DNA of 64,000 nucleotides from Thiodiazotropha sp040506195 (GTDB lineage Bacteria > Pseudomonadota > Gammaproteobacteria > Chromatiales > Chromatiaceae), in assembly GCA_040506195.1 (NCBI GenBank), contig JBEVXH010000008.1, positions 1-64,000 on the forward strand. Reading direction: 5' to 3'. Position 1 is the first letter of the stretch, and the number at the start of each line of letters is the position of its first letter. This document shows positions 26,117-35,381 of this stretch, piece after piece. The translations under genes and the position numbers were made by a program. The notes under the pieces were generated by a model. The model worked only from the letters and a program-made list of their open reading frames with translations. It was not told where the DNA came from and ran no database searches.

Positions 26117-28239
26117 ATGACTGTATTCACTGCACGTAAACTATGCACTGCATATTTGTTGCTGGTCATCTTATCGCTTCCGTAGCTGGGCATGGCTTCC
26201 ATCCTGGTTGTCGCTCCCCATCCTGACGATGAGATTATCTCTGCTTCAGGTGTCATAGCCGATGCGGTGGGTCGTGGTGAAGAGGTCACAGTCGTCTATG
26301 TGACCAATGGCGATATATCCGGTATCGCTCAAGGATTGGTCAGACAATCAGAGGCGGTTGATGCACAGGTCGGATTTCTGGGGACAACAGAAAGCGATCT
26401 GATTTTTCTTGACTATCCCGACGGCGGTCTCGATCTGATCTACCGGAATTATCCCGATGAAACCGATGTCTACAAGACCGCCTCCGGTCAATCCACAACC
26501 TATGAGTTGATCCTATTGGGACTACAGAACGTCTTTGCCGCGGATCCTACCTAGACGCCAAGTCTACACAAGACCGTAGTATGGTCATCGCAACCGTCTG
26601 TCTGGCCAGAGCCCCTGGATCCGACCACATTCCATGTCGAGATTCCCGATTTGAATCAAACTGCATTGGACTGGGCCGACAGAGAGAGCCTGAATGTGCC
26701 CCTATCAATGCAGGACACATTGCTGTCAAACAATCTGAAGATCAACGCCATCGCATGATACGCAAGGTGGTATGCAAGGGTTTCTCGGTAAATTCGTTCA
26801 TAAAGATGAGATTTTTTGGATTGAGAATCCTTTAACGGCCAATACTCCTCCGGTCGTGGATGCCGGGCCAAGCATTGCAGTGGCGATGGGTGAGACAGTC
26901 CAACTCGATGCCAGTGGCAGTTTTGACGTAGAAGGTGCACAGCTCGCCTATCAGTGGTCGCAGCTATCCGGTTCTGGCGTCATTCTGTCCGATCCGACTT
27001 CTGAAACCCCGTTTTTCACTGCACCGAGCGGGTTGCAGGAAGATTCCGCTTTACGCTTCCGGCTCGTGCTGTCTAACAGCAACTTTTCCTCTATTCCGGA
27101 TCATGTTGAAGTGACAGTGCAAGCCCTGGATCAAAACATTGCACCGATTGCCAGCAATGTTACCGCATCGTCGGAAAATGCCGGTTCAACTCAAACGGCA
27201 CAGAAGGCAATCGATGGTATAGCTACAGGGTGGCCCATTGACTACACCCGTGAATGGGCGTCTTCAGGGGAAGGGACAGGTGCATGGCTCGAGTTGACCT
27301 GGGATCAGGTCTATGCAGTCAATCGGATCGTGTTATATGACCGACCAAACTCAGCAGATAGAATCAGCTCGGCAAATCTCAGTTTCAGTGATGGTTCAAC
27401 GCTGACTGTCGGTCCGTTGGATAATGATGGTTTGGCAACGACCTATTCGTTCCCGGCAAAATATATCAATAGCCTGAGGATGACTGTTGACCGGGTGGGC
27501 GGATCCTATCCAGATCGCTCTCTTGAGCTTCAGCGATGGATCTAATTTGGCTGTGGGGGCACTCGATAACGCAGGCGGTATGACCGAGGTAGTGTTTGCT
27601 CCACGCACTGTGACGAGCATGCGTTTGACGGTGGAGCAAACCGGTTTCGCCAGTACTAATATCGGACTGGCAGAAATAGAGGTATACGGCACTCGTGATG
27701 ATGGCGTTAACCTAAGACCTACTGCAGATGCTGGTCCGGATCAGTCCGTATTGGAAGGTGATTTAGTTAATCTCGATGGATCCGCCAGCAGTGACCCGAA
27801 TGGCGATCCGATCAATTATCAGTGGGCTCAGGTATCCGGTATACCAGTCACCCTTTCCGGCAGTACGACAGAGAGCCCCAGTATTATTGCACCGTCGGGC
27901 CTGACCCAGAGCGAAGTGCTGATGTTTGAGCTGGTTGTCGATGATGCTATCGATAGCAGTCTGCCTGACACTGTGAATATCACAGTGATTTCCCTGCAAA
28001 ACATCAATGTTGCGCCGATTGCGTCTGTTACGGCATCATCACAGAATAGATCAACCAGCCAGATCGCCGATAAAGCAGTTGATACCGTTCCCTCGGGGTA
28101 TCCGAACGATCATACTCGGGAATGGGCGACCACTGGAGAGGGCGCCGGTGCGTGGATAGAGTTGGCATGGAGCAGTGCACAAACCGTTGATCGTATCCTG
28201 CTCTATGACCGACCTAATGGAAGTGACCAGATAGTGTCA
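26117..28239 (+). pseudogene. Decayed secreted PIG-L deacetylase with PKD and discoidin domains
   Basis: ATG 26117 follows a strong AGGAGG and begins a signal peptide (MTVFTARKLCTAYLLLVILSLP) that hits TAG at 26183. In-frame PIG-L (LmbE) sequence then follows, with zinc motif PHPDDE and VTVVYVTNGD, until TAG at 26552. Coding continues past it to a frameshift near 26755, then HDTQGGMQGFLGKFVHKDEIFW, a PKD domain (about 26840-27120), a discoidin/F5-8C-like repeat (about 27140-27510), a second frame break at about 27512 where the tail of another discoidin repeat is joined, a second PKD (27715-27995) and a discoidin cut off at 28239. Intact relatives are secreted polysaccharide N-deacetylases or carbohydrate-binding proteins. 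At least four lesions make this non-functional. Confidence 0.9.
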
Positions 28240-28386
28240 GGCGCAACCCGAAGGGCTGGGGCTATTTTTCCGCCCAGCGGCGTTATCATTCGCTCATGTA
28301 GCATAACTACACCTCGCTCATTCTGCCTTGCTGGGCAAAAAAATAGTCCCAGCAGGGCCGATTGGATTAATGTTAACAGGCCCTAG
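28240..28386 (-). mobile_element. Half-length MITE-like element (copy E)
   Basis: Read on the minus strand it starts CTAGGGCCTGTTAACATTAA and runs about 147 bp, almost identical to the copy at 63843-64000, ending at GGGTTGCGCC where it abuts the truncated discoidin sequence. It contains internal stems (GCTGGG ... CCCAGC twice). No coding capacity. Its outer CTAG provides the TAG stop of glgA on the minus strand. Confidence 0.85.
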
Positions 28387-29843
28387 AGACCAGGCTTATC
28401 GATAGCAGTCTGGTAAAGATCCAGATAGTGTTGAGCGCTGGCCTCCCAACTGAAATCCTGCTGCATCCCCGTTCTGGCAAGGATTTCCCAGTCCGTGGCT
28501 GAGCGTCGATAGAAATTGATTGCATGTTCCACGGCCCCCCACAAGCTGCTGCCATCTGCATTGTCAAAGACGAAGCCTGTTGCGCTGCCATTTACGAGGG
28601 TTGTTGGATTGACATCAACCACAGTATCGGCGAGACCACCAGTGCGACGAACGATGGGGACAGTACCGTATCTCAAGCTGTACATCTGATTCAATCCGCA
28701 GGGTTCGAAGCGGGAGGGCATGATGAATGAATCGCACCCTGCTTCGATACGGTGTGACAGGCCTTCATCATATCCGATAAATACCCCGACACGGCTGTGA
28801 TAGCGGTTGCTGATTTTCTCCAGTGCATGCTCAAGATCTTTGTTGCCCGAACCCAGCATGACCATTTGAGCCCCTGCATCCATAATACCGGGTAGAACCT
28901 GGAGAATCAGGTCGACACCCTTCTGATCAACCAATCGGCCGATATAACCGAATAGTTGGATATTCTCATCCTCGGGAAGTCCGTATTCCTGTTGCAATGC
29001 CAGTTTGTTGTTGCGCTTTTCAGTAAAGCTTTCAGCGGAGTAGGGCGTGTCGATATGCCGGTCGTTAAGCGGATCCCACTCGTGGTAATCGATCCCATTG
29101 AGAACCCCGCTGAAATGGTCTTTGCGATGGTTTAGCAGTCCCTCAAGACCATAACCGAACTCGGCTGTCTTTATCTCTGCGGCATAGCTGGGGCTGACCG
29201 TGTTTACCCGGTCTGAGAGTGCGATTCCCCCTTTGATAAATGAGAGCTGGTCATGAAACTCCAGATGACGGTATGACCAAAGTTCATCCGGGAGCCCGAG
29301 GCGCAGAAAGGTGGCATGATCGAAGAGTCCCTGATAGGCCAGATTGTGGATTGTAAACAGGGTTGCGGGTCGATTTTCCTGTGTGGAGAGCAATGGTGCG
29401 ATGAGACCGGTCTGCCAGTCATTCGCATGTACAACATCGGGCTGCCAGTCGTGATCTATCCGGTTTAAGGTCAACTCTGCCACCGCATGACAGAAGAGGC
29501 TGAAACGTTCCGCATTATCGGGCCAGTTCATACCCTCAGGGGATAGATAGGGATTACCTGCGCGGTTGAACCGGTGGGGTGCATCGATCACATACAGCGG
29601 TACCCTGTGAGGACCGCAGCGCCCCTGTAAAATTCGGACCGGCGAAGTTTCGCCAGTAATTTCCAGTTGCGCCAGGCTTTGTAGATTGTCCGCTTTTTCC
29701 AGAACATCTGGATAACCAGGGAGAATCAGGCGACAATCCTGGCCTATGTTATTAAGTGCGGCAGGCAAGCTACCTGCAACATCAGCCAAGCCACCTGTTT
29801 TGATTAACGGTGTGGCTTCACTGCTGGCAAAGAGGATTTTCAT
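28383..29843 (-). CDS. glgA: Glycogen synthase (ADP-glucose type, GT5)
   Basis: 486 residues. It extends alpha-1,4-glucan chains from ADP-glucose. ADP-glucose site KTGGLADV at 15-22, HANDWQTGLIAPLL, TIHNLAYQG, the GT-B C-terminal FGYIGRLVDQKGVDL, and the catalytic region SRFEPCGLNQMYSLRYGTVPIVRRTGGLADTV. The stop codon TAG at 28385-28383 is the CTAG end of a dispersed repeat, so the C-terminus (DLYQTAIDKPGL) may have been set by that insertion. Divergent from pgi; separated from glgBC by pgi. Confidence 0.96.
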   Translation of the reverse strand: MKILFASSEATPLIKTGGLADVAGSLPAALNNIGQDCRLILPGYPDVLEKADNLQSLAQLEITGETSPVRILQGRCGPHRVPLYVIDAPHRFNRAGNPYLSPEGMNWPDNAERFSLFCHAVAELTLNRIDHDWQPDVVHANDWQTGLIAPLLSTQENRPATLFTIHNLAYQGLFDHATFLRLGLPDELWSYRHLEFHDQLSFIKGGIALSDRVNTVSPSYAAEIKTAEFGYGLEGLLNHRKDHFSGVLNGIDYHEWDPLNDRHIDTPYSAESFTEKRNNKLALQQEYGLPEDENIQLFGYIGRLVDQKGVDLILQVLPGIMDAGAQMVMLGSGNKDLEHALEKISNRYHSRVGVFIGYDEGLSHRIEAGCDSFIMPSRFEPCGLNQMYSLRYGTVPIVRRTGGLADTVVDVNPTTLVNGSATGFVFDNADGSSLWGAVEHAINFYRRSATDWEILARTGMQQDFSWEASAQHYLDLYQTAIDKPGL

Positions 29844-30044
29844 GGCCTTTTATTGTCCTTATTCTTTAGGGCTGTCGGCAGGTATGCGCTTAAGTCGGCA
29901 GATTCTGCATCGACCGTCGTTTTGTTGCGCTATTTTATCATTTACCTTCACAGCTTTACGATACGTCATATGGTATCTTGCTATATCCGCCGCCTTTTGT
30001 ATAAAAACTGGAACCAATATTCAAATATATAACGCATTTAGATC

Positions 30045-31691
30045 ATGACCGAGATAAATCAGACAGACGAATGGATGGCCCTCGAAAAGCACTGGGCCGA
30101 GGTCGAACCACTCCAGATGCGTGACCTGTTTCAACAGGGGCCGGAGAGAGCTGAGCAGATGTCTATTCGGCAATGCGGGATCATGCTCGATTATTCAAAG
30201 AACCGGATTAACGCAAGATCGATGAATCTTCTGCTGGAGTTGGCGCAGGCTGCCGATGTTGACGGTTGGCGCCGCCGAATGTTTTCCGGCGAACGATTGA
30301 ATATTACCGAGAATAGAGCGGTGCTGCATGTGGCCTTGCGGAACCGTTCCAACCAACCCATCTGGTTCGACGGTGAGGATGTGATGCCATCTGTCAATGC
30401 CGTACTGCAGAGAATGGAGGCATTTTCCGAATCGGTGCGCTGCGGTGATTGGAAAGGCTATACAGGAAAGCCGATCAGCGATGTGGTCAATATCGGCATC
30501 GGCGGTTCCAACCTGGGACCACTGATGGTCTGTGAAGCGCTCAAACCTTATCAGAAACCAGATCTGAGGATGCATTTCGTTTCGAATGTGGACGGTACCC
30601 ATATTGTTGATACCGTTAGTGCGCTGGACCCGGAAACCACGCTGTTTATCATTGCGTCAAAAACCTTTACTACACAAGAGACTTTGACCAATGCGGTAAC
30701 TGCTCGAAAATGGTTGTTGGATGTACTTCATGATGAAGCGGCCGTGGCTTGCCATTTCGTTGCTGTTTCGACGAATGCTGAGGAGGTGTCTCGATTCGGT
30801 ATAGATACCGCCAATATGTTTGAATTCTGGGATTGGATTGGCGGACGCTATTCACTCTGGTCAGCGATCGGCCTGCCCATCGCAATTGCAATCGGCATGC
30901 AGAATTTTTTTGAACTGCTGGAAGGCGCCCATGAAATGGATCAACATTTCCTGCATGCCGATCTCTCTGAAAACATGCCGGTCATCATGGCGCTGTTGGG
31001 TATCTGGTATATCGATTTTGCGAAAACGCGTACCCATGCGATTCTCCCTTATGACCAGTATCTGAGGTATCTGCCAGACTATTTGCAACAAGCGGATATG
31101 GAGAGCAACGGTAAGCGCGTCACCCGCTTCGGGCGGCCTGTCGATTATCTTACCGGTCCCGTTGTATGGGGTACGGCCGGTACCGACGGGCAACATGCCT
31201 ACTACCAACTCATCCATCAGGGAACGCAGCTCATTCCTTGCGACTTCATTATTCCGGTCAACAGCCATAACGAGACAGGGGATCATCACGAGAAACTGTT
31301 TGCCAACTGTCTGGCGCAGACTGAGGCATTGTTGCGTGGTAAGACACGTACCGAAGCACGCGAGGAGATGGAACAGGCAGGCCTGGAACCTGAGCAGATC
31401 GTGGATCTTCTGCCGCATCGGATCTTTCCCGGAAATAGACCCTCAAATACCCTGCTTGTGGATAAGATAACCCCGTCACGACTGGGATCCCTAATCGCTT
31501 TGTATGAACACAAGATCTTCATCCAGGGCGTCATCTGGCGGATCAACTCCTTCGATCAATGGGGGGTGGAATTGGGGAAACAGCTGGCTGGCGTGATTTT
31601 GCCTGAGCTGTTGGACGAACGGCAGTCTTCCCGTCACGACAGCTCCACTCAGGGGTTGATTACATATTTCCATCGACATAGAAAGCGGTAG
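30045..31691 (+). CDS. pgi: Glucose-6-phosphate isomerase
   Basis: 548 residues, the E. coli-type length (549). It interconverts glucose 6-phosphate and fructose 6-phosphate. Signatures: NIGIGGSNLGPLMV, FVSNVDGTHI, IIASKTFTTQETLTNA, GGRYSLWSAIGLPIA and SHNETGDHHEKLFANCLAQTEAL, KGVIW-like end QGVIWRINSFDQWGVELGKQLA. It lies between glgA and glgB on the opposite strand, linking gluconeogenic hexose phosphates to the glucose 1-phosphate used by GlgC. Confidence 0.97.
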   Translation: MTEINQTDEWMALEKHWAEVEPLQMRDLFQQGPERAEQMSIRQCGIMLDYSKNRINARSMNLLLELAQAADVDGWRRRMFSGERLNITENRAVLHVALRNRSNQPIWFDGEDVMPSVNAVLQRMEAFSESVRCGDWKGYTGKPISDVVNIGIGGSNLGPLMVCEALKPYQKPDLRMHFVSNVDGTHIVDTVSALDPETTLFIIASKTFTTQETLTNAVTARKWLLDVLHDEAAVACHFVAVSTNAEEVSRFGIDTANMFEFWDWIGGRYSLWSAIGLPIAIAIGMQNFFELLEGAHEMDQHFLHADLSENMPVIMALLGIWYIDFAKTRTHAILPYDQYLRYLPDYLQQADMESNGKRVTRFGRPVDYLTGPVVWGTAGTDGQHAYYQLIHQGTQLIPCDFIIPVNSHNETGDHHEKLFANCLAQTEALLRGKTRTEAREEMEQAGLEPEQIVDLLPHRIFPGNRPSNTLLVDKITPSRLGSLIALYEHKIFIQGVIWRINSFDQWGVELGKQLAGVILPELLDERQSSRHDSSTQGLITYFHRHRKR

Positions 31692-31727
31692 TCAGCCTGT
31701 TTCATTTCAATCTCTAGGTGTTTTTCT

Positions 31728-33902
31728 TCAATCTTCTTGCTTTTGTAACAGGATCGCTCCCAGAGGCGGCAGGGTCAATGCTATCGACTGGCTGCGCCCC
31801 ATCCAGGGATTATCCTCGGAAACCAATCCGTTGCCATTGCCCATGTTGCTGCCCCCATAAAATTCTGAATCGGAATTGAAAATCTCCGTATAGTTCCCGG
31901 GGTGGTTGACGCCTATCCGATAGTTCTCGCGCGGTACCGGAGTGAAGTTCAGGATGATCAGTATTTCATTACCGTCCCGATCTTTTCTCACATAGCTGAG
32001 AATCGACTGTGAGCTGTCATGACAATCAATCCAGTCGAAACCAGGATACTCGAATTCAATCTGGTGCAGTACTGGCTGTTCTCGATAGAGCTTGTTGAGA
32101 TCGGTCAGAAGTGCGGTTATCCCCTTATGGGAAGGATGCTCCTGCAGGAACCAGTCCAGGGCCTCACTATCGTTCCATTCGCGGCCCTGGGCGAACTCAC
32201 TGCCCATGAACAGGAGCTTTTTCCCGGGGTAGGTGAACATATAGGTATAGAGAAGACGTAAATTAGCAAATTTTTGCCACTCATCCCCGGGCATTTTGTC
32301 GATCATCGAACCTTTGCCGTGGACAACCTCATCATGAGAGAAGGGCAGCACGAAATTCTCGGTGAAAGCATAGAGAAGCCCGAAGGTCAGCAGATCGTGG
32401 TGATAGTGGCGGTAGATTGGATCCTGAGATGTGTAAGAGAGCGTATCGTGCATCCAACCCATGTTCCACTTCATGCTGAAACCCAGTCCCCCCAGCCAGG
32501 TCGGGCGCGACACCTGAGGCCAGGCAGTGGACTCCTCCGCGATCATCAGTGTTCCCGGGTGGAAGTCATGGGTGACGCTGTTGAGTTCCCGCAGGAAGTC
32601 AACCGCCTCAAGATTCTCCCGTCCCCCGTACTGATTGGGCACCCAGTCTCCGGGTTCTCGGGAGTAATCGAGATAGAGCATGGAGGCGACCGCATCGACA
32701 CGCAAGCCGTCGATGTGAAACTCCTCCAGCCAGTAGATGGCGCTGGAGATGAGGAAATTTCGTACCTCGTTGCGGCCGAAATTAAAGATCAAAGTGCCCC
32801 AATCCCGGTGCTCACCCTTGCGGGGGTCCTCATGTTCATATAGTGCAGAGCCATCGAATCTGGCCAGGGCATATCGATCACGGGGGAAATGGGCGGGGAC
32901 CCAGTCGAGGATGATGCCGATGCCGTTTTGATGCATATAATCGATGAAATAGCGGAAGTCATCAGGTGTGCCGAAACGACTGGTAGGGGCGAAGTAGCCA
33001 GTTGTCTGGTAACCCCATGAGCCGTCCAGAGGGTGCTCGGTTATAGGCAATAGCTCGATGTGGGTAAAGCCGATCCTTTTGGCATGGTCAGTAAGTTGGT
33101 GGGCTAGGTCGCGATAGTTCAGGAATCCTCCCCGGTCGTCTCTCCGCCAGGATCCCAGATGGACCTCATAGATAGACATCGGTTCCTGTTGCCAGTTGGA
33201 AGTGGCTCGGTTGTTTATCCACTCCCCGTCACCCCACTCATAGTCACTGTCAGAGACCACGATGGCCGCTGTGTCAGGGCGGCATTGAAAAAAATTCCCA
33301 TAGGGGTCTGTACGCAGTGAGATGTGTCCGTCCTGAGTGCGGATTTCGAATTTGTACAAACTGCCATGCTCCAATTCGGGAATGAACAGCTCCCAGACAC
33401 CCGAGCCTCCCCTTGAACGCATGGGGTGAACCCGTCCGTCCCACTGGTTGAAATTACCCACCACGGAAACTCTGGCGGCGTTCGGCGCCCAGACGGCAAA
33501 CAGTATTCCGCTTATCCCGACTGTTTCATGCAGGTGGGCGCCAAAGAAGCGGTAGGCATGACGGTGCTTGCCTTCACTGAATAGGTGGAGGTCGAATTCC
33601 GGCAAAAGGGGCGGAAAACAGTATGGATCGTAGGCTTTACGGATCTGCCCTGATTTGTCATGCCACTCCAGCCGATAGTGCTCATCGACCTTGTCAGCCG
33701 CTGTCTCCAGCTCAAAAAAATCGGTGCCTTGAATACGCCTGAAAGGGTGCTGTCCATCCTCCAAAGTGACTTTTTCCGCCTGTGGCATGAATACCCTGAT
33801 GCGACAGTCGTCACCATGGACATGTCTGCCCAATACCTCGAACGGATCATGGTGACGGGCATCAATAATCCGTTTCAACGCCACTGGAATTTTACTCATC
33901 AT
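31728..33902 (-). CDS. glgB: 1,4-alpha-glucan branching enzyme
   Basis: About 724 residues. It makes alpha-1,6 branches in glycogen. N-terminal CBM48 domains (WAPNAARVSVVGNFNQWDGRVHPMR), GH13 barrel with THIELLPITEHPLDGSWGYQ, nucleophile region HIDGLRVDAVASMLYLDYSR, acid LMIAEESTAWP, and FVLPFSHDEVVHGKGSM. The start MMSKIPVALKRII is chosen because it matches the family; an upstream ATG adds 19 residues without homology. Convergent with pgi (36 bp apart) and divergent from glgC. Confidence 0.95.
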   Translation of the reverse strand: MMSKIPVALKRIIDARHHDPFEVLGRHVHGDDCRIRVFMPQAEKVTLEDGQHPFRRIQGTDFFELETAADKVDEHYRLEWHDKSGQIRKAYDPYCFPPLLPEFDLHLFSEGKHRHAYRFFGAHLHETVGISGILFAVWAPNAARVSVVGNFNQWDGRVHPMRSRGGSGVWELFIPELEHGSLYKFEIRTQDGHISLRTDPYGNFFQCRPDTAAIVVSDSDYEWGDGEWINNRATSNWQQEPMSIYEVHLGSWRRDDRGGFLNYRDLAHQLTDHAKRIGFTHIELLPITEHPLDGSWGYQTTGYFAPTSRFGTPDDFRYFIDYMHQNGIGIILDWVPAHFPRDRYALARFDGSALYEHEDPRKGEHRDWGTLIFNFGRNEVRNFLISSAIYWLEEFHIDGLRVDAVASMLYLDYSREPGDWVPNQYGGRENLEAVDFLRELNSVTHDFHPGTLMIAEESTAWPQVSRPTWLGGLGFSMKWNMGWMHDTLSYTSQDPIYRHYHHDLLTFGLLYAFTENFVLPFSHDEVVHGKGSMIDKMPGDEWQKFANLRLLYTYMFTYPGKKLLFMGSEFAQGREWNDSEALDWFLQEHPSHKGITALLTDLNKLYREQPVLHQIEFEYPGFDWIDCHDSSQSILSYVRKDRDGNEILIILNFTPVPRENYRIGVNHPGNYTEIFNSDSEFYGGSNMGNGNGLVSEDNPWMGRSQSIALTLPPLGAILLQKQED

Positions 33903-34020
33903 AAACTTTAAGAAACCTGCTTTGAACGGTACGCCTTGAAGGGGACATGATGTTAACATACCAACACTTCCGTCTCATCAACAGGTTGATTCTCATTTGA
34001 GAGCGGGGCACATAATTAAA

Positions 34021-34055
34021 CTAGGGCCGATTGGATGAGTGTTAACAGGCGCTAG
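34021..34055. repeat. Palindromic dispersed-repeat copy F, flanked by CTAG
   Basis: CTAGGGCCGATTGGATGAGT then GTTAACAGGCGCTAG, in the glgB-glgC divergent region, 61 bases before glgC. CTAG at both ends suggests terminal or target-site sequence of the element. Confidence 0.7.
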
Positions 34056-34115
34056 CGAATCACAAGTAGGATTTGCAGTAATTTTTGGCCAGCTTTGGCT
34101 GTGGAGGAGTAATCG

Positions 34116-35381
34116 ATGACTGAACAGAGTCCGCGTTTTGTCAGCCGGCTGACTCGCAATACGCTTGCCCTGATACTGGCGGGTGGACGCGGTTCCCGAC
34201 TCAAGCACCTGACTAAATGGCGTTCGAAGCCTGCGGTACCCTTTGGGGGGAAGTTCAGGATCGTCGATTTCCCCCTCTCCAACTGTATCAATTCCGGTAT
34301 TCGCCAGGTCGGGGTGCTGACGCAATACAAAGCCCATTCACTGTTGTTGCATATTCAGCGTGGTTGGGGCTTTCTACGGGGTGAATTTGGTGAATTCGTG
34401 GAATTACTCCCGGCCCAGCAGCGCATCGAAAGCAGCTGGTACGAGGGTACGGCTGATGCGGTCTACCAAAATCTGGACATCCTCCGCAGCCACAACCCGG
34501 ACTATGTATTGGTCCTGGCGGGAGACCATATCTATAAAATGGATTATGGCACCATGATCGCCGAACATGTTGAATCCGGCGCCGATATGACCGTTGGCTG
34601 CCTTACGGTCGATCTGGAGAGTGCCAAAGAGTTTGGTGTGATGACGGTGGATAGTGACGGATGGGTGGTCGATTTCCATGAGAAACCCGCCAATCCGAAG
34701 CCGATTCCAGGTAAGGAGAATGAGGCTCTGGCCTCGATGGGAATCTATGTATTTAATCGTAAGTTCTTGTTTGAACAGCTGATTAAAGATGCGGATACGC
34801 CCAACTCATCCCACGATTTCGGCAAGGACATCATACCCAAAGTGATCGAGAAATACCGTGTGATGGCCTATCGTTTCAGAGATGCTACCAGCGGTAAGCA
34901 GGCCTACTGGCGGGATGTGGGTACGATTGATGCGTTCTGGACAGCGAATCTGGAGCTGATTGGCGTTACACCCCCCCTCAATCTCTATGACCGGAGTTGG
35001 CCGATCTGGACCTATCAGGAGCAGTTGCCGCCCGCAAAGTTTGTTTTTGATGACGATGAGCGTAGAGGGATGGCGGTTGATTCCATGGTTTCTGGCGGAT
35101 GTGTCATATCGGGCGCCAAAGTAATGAATTCACTGCTTTTTTCCAATGTGCGTGTCAATTCCTACAGTGAAGTGAATGAAACCGTTGTTTTGCCGGATGT
35201 TAACATCGGACGCAACTGCAGTATCAGCAAAGCGGTGATCGATCGTGGTTGTGATATACCGGAGGGCACGGTCATCGGTGAGGACCCGGACCTGGATGCG
35301 GAACGCTTTTATGTCAGTGAAAAGGGTGTCGTATTGGTGACGCCGGAAATGTTAGGCCAGGTAATCCACCATGTCAGATGA
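34116..35381 (+). CDS. glgC: Glucose-1-phosphate adenylyltransferase
   Basis: 421 residues. It makes ADP-glucose from ATP and glucose 1-phosphate, the controlled step of glycogen synthesis. N-terminal LALILAGGRGSRLKHLTKWRSKPAVPFGGKFRIVDFPLSNCINSGI, VLAGDHIYKMDYG, YWRDVGTIDAFWTANLEL and a C-terminal left-handed beta-helix (GRNCSISKAVIDRGCDIPEGTVIG). Excellent Shine-Dalgarno GGAGGAG. It overlaps the GH57 gene by 11 bases. Confidence 0.97.
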   Translation: MTEQSPRFVSRLTRNTLALILAGGRGSRLKHLTKWRSKPAVPFGGKFRIVDFPLSNCINSGIRQVGVLTQYKAHSLLLHIQRGWGFLRGEFGEFVELLPAQQRIESSWYEGTADAVYQNLDILRSHNPDYVLVLAGDHIYKMDYGTMIAEHVESGADMTVGCLTVDLESAKEFGVMTVDSDGWVVDFHEKPANPKPIPGKENEALASMGIYVFNRKFLFEQLIKDADTPNSSHDFGKDIIPKVIEKYRVMAYRFRDATSGKQAYWRDVGTIDAFWTANLELIGVTPPLNLYDRSWPIWTYQEQLPPAKFVFDDDERRGMAVDSMVSGGCVISGAKVMNSLLFSNVRVNSYSEVNETVVLPDVNIGRNCSISKAVIDRGCDIPEGTVIGEDPDLDAERFYVSEKGVVLVTPEMLGQVIHHVR

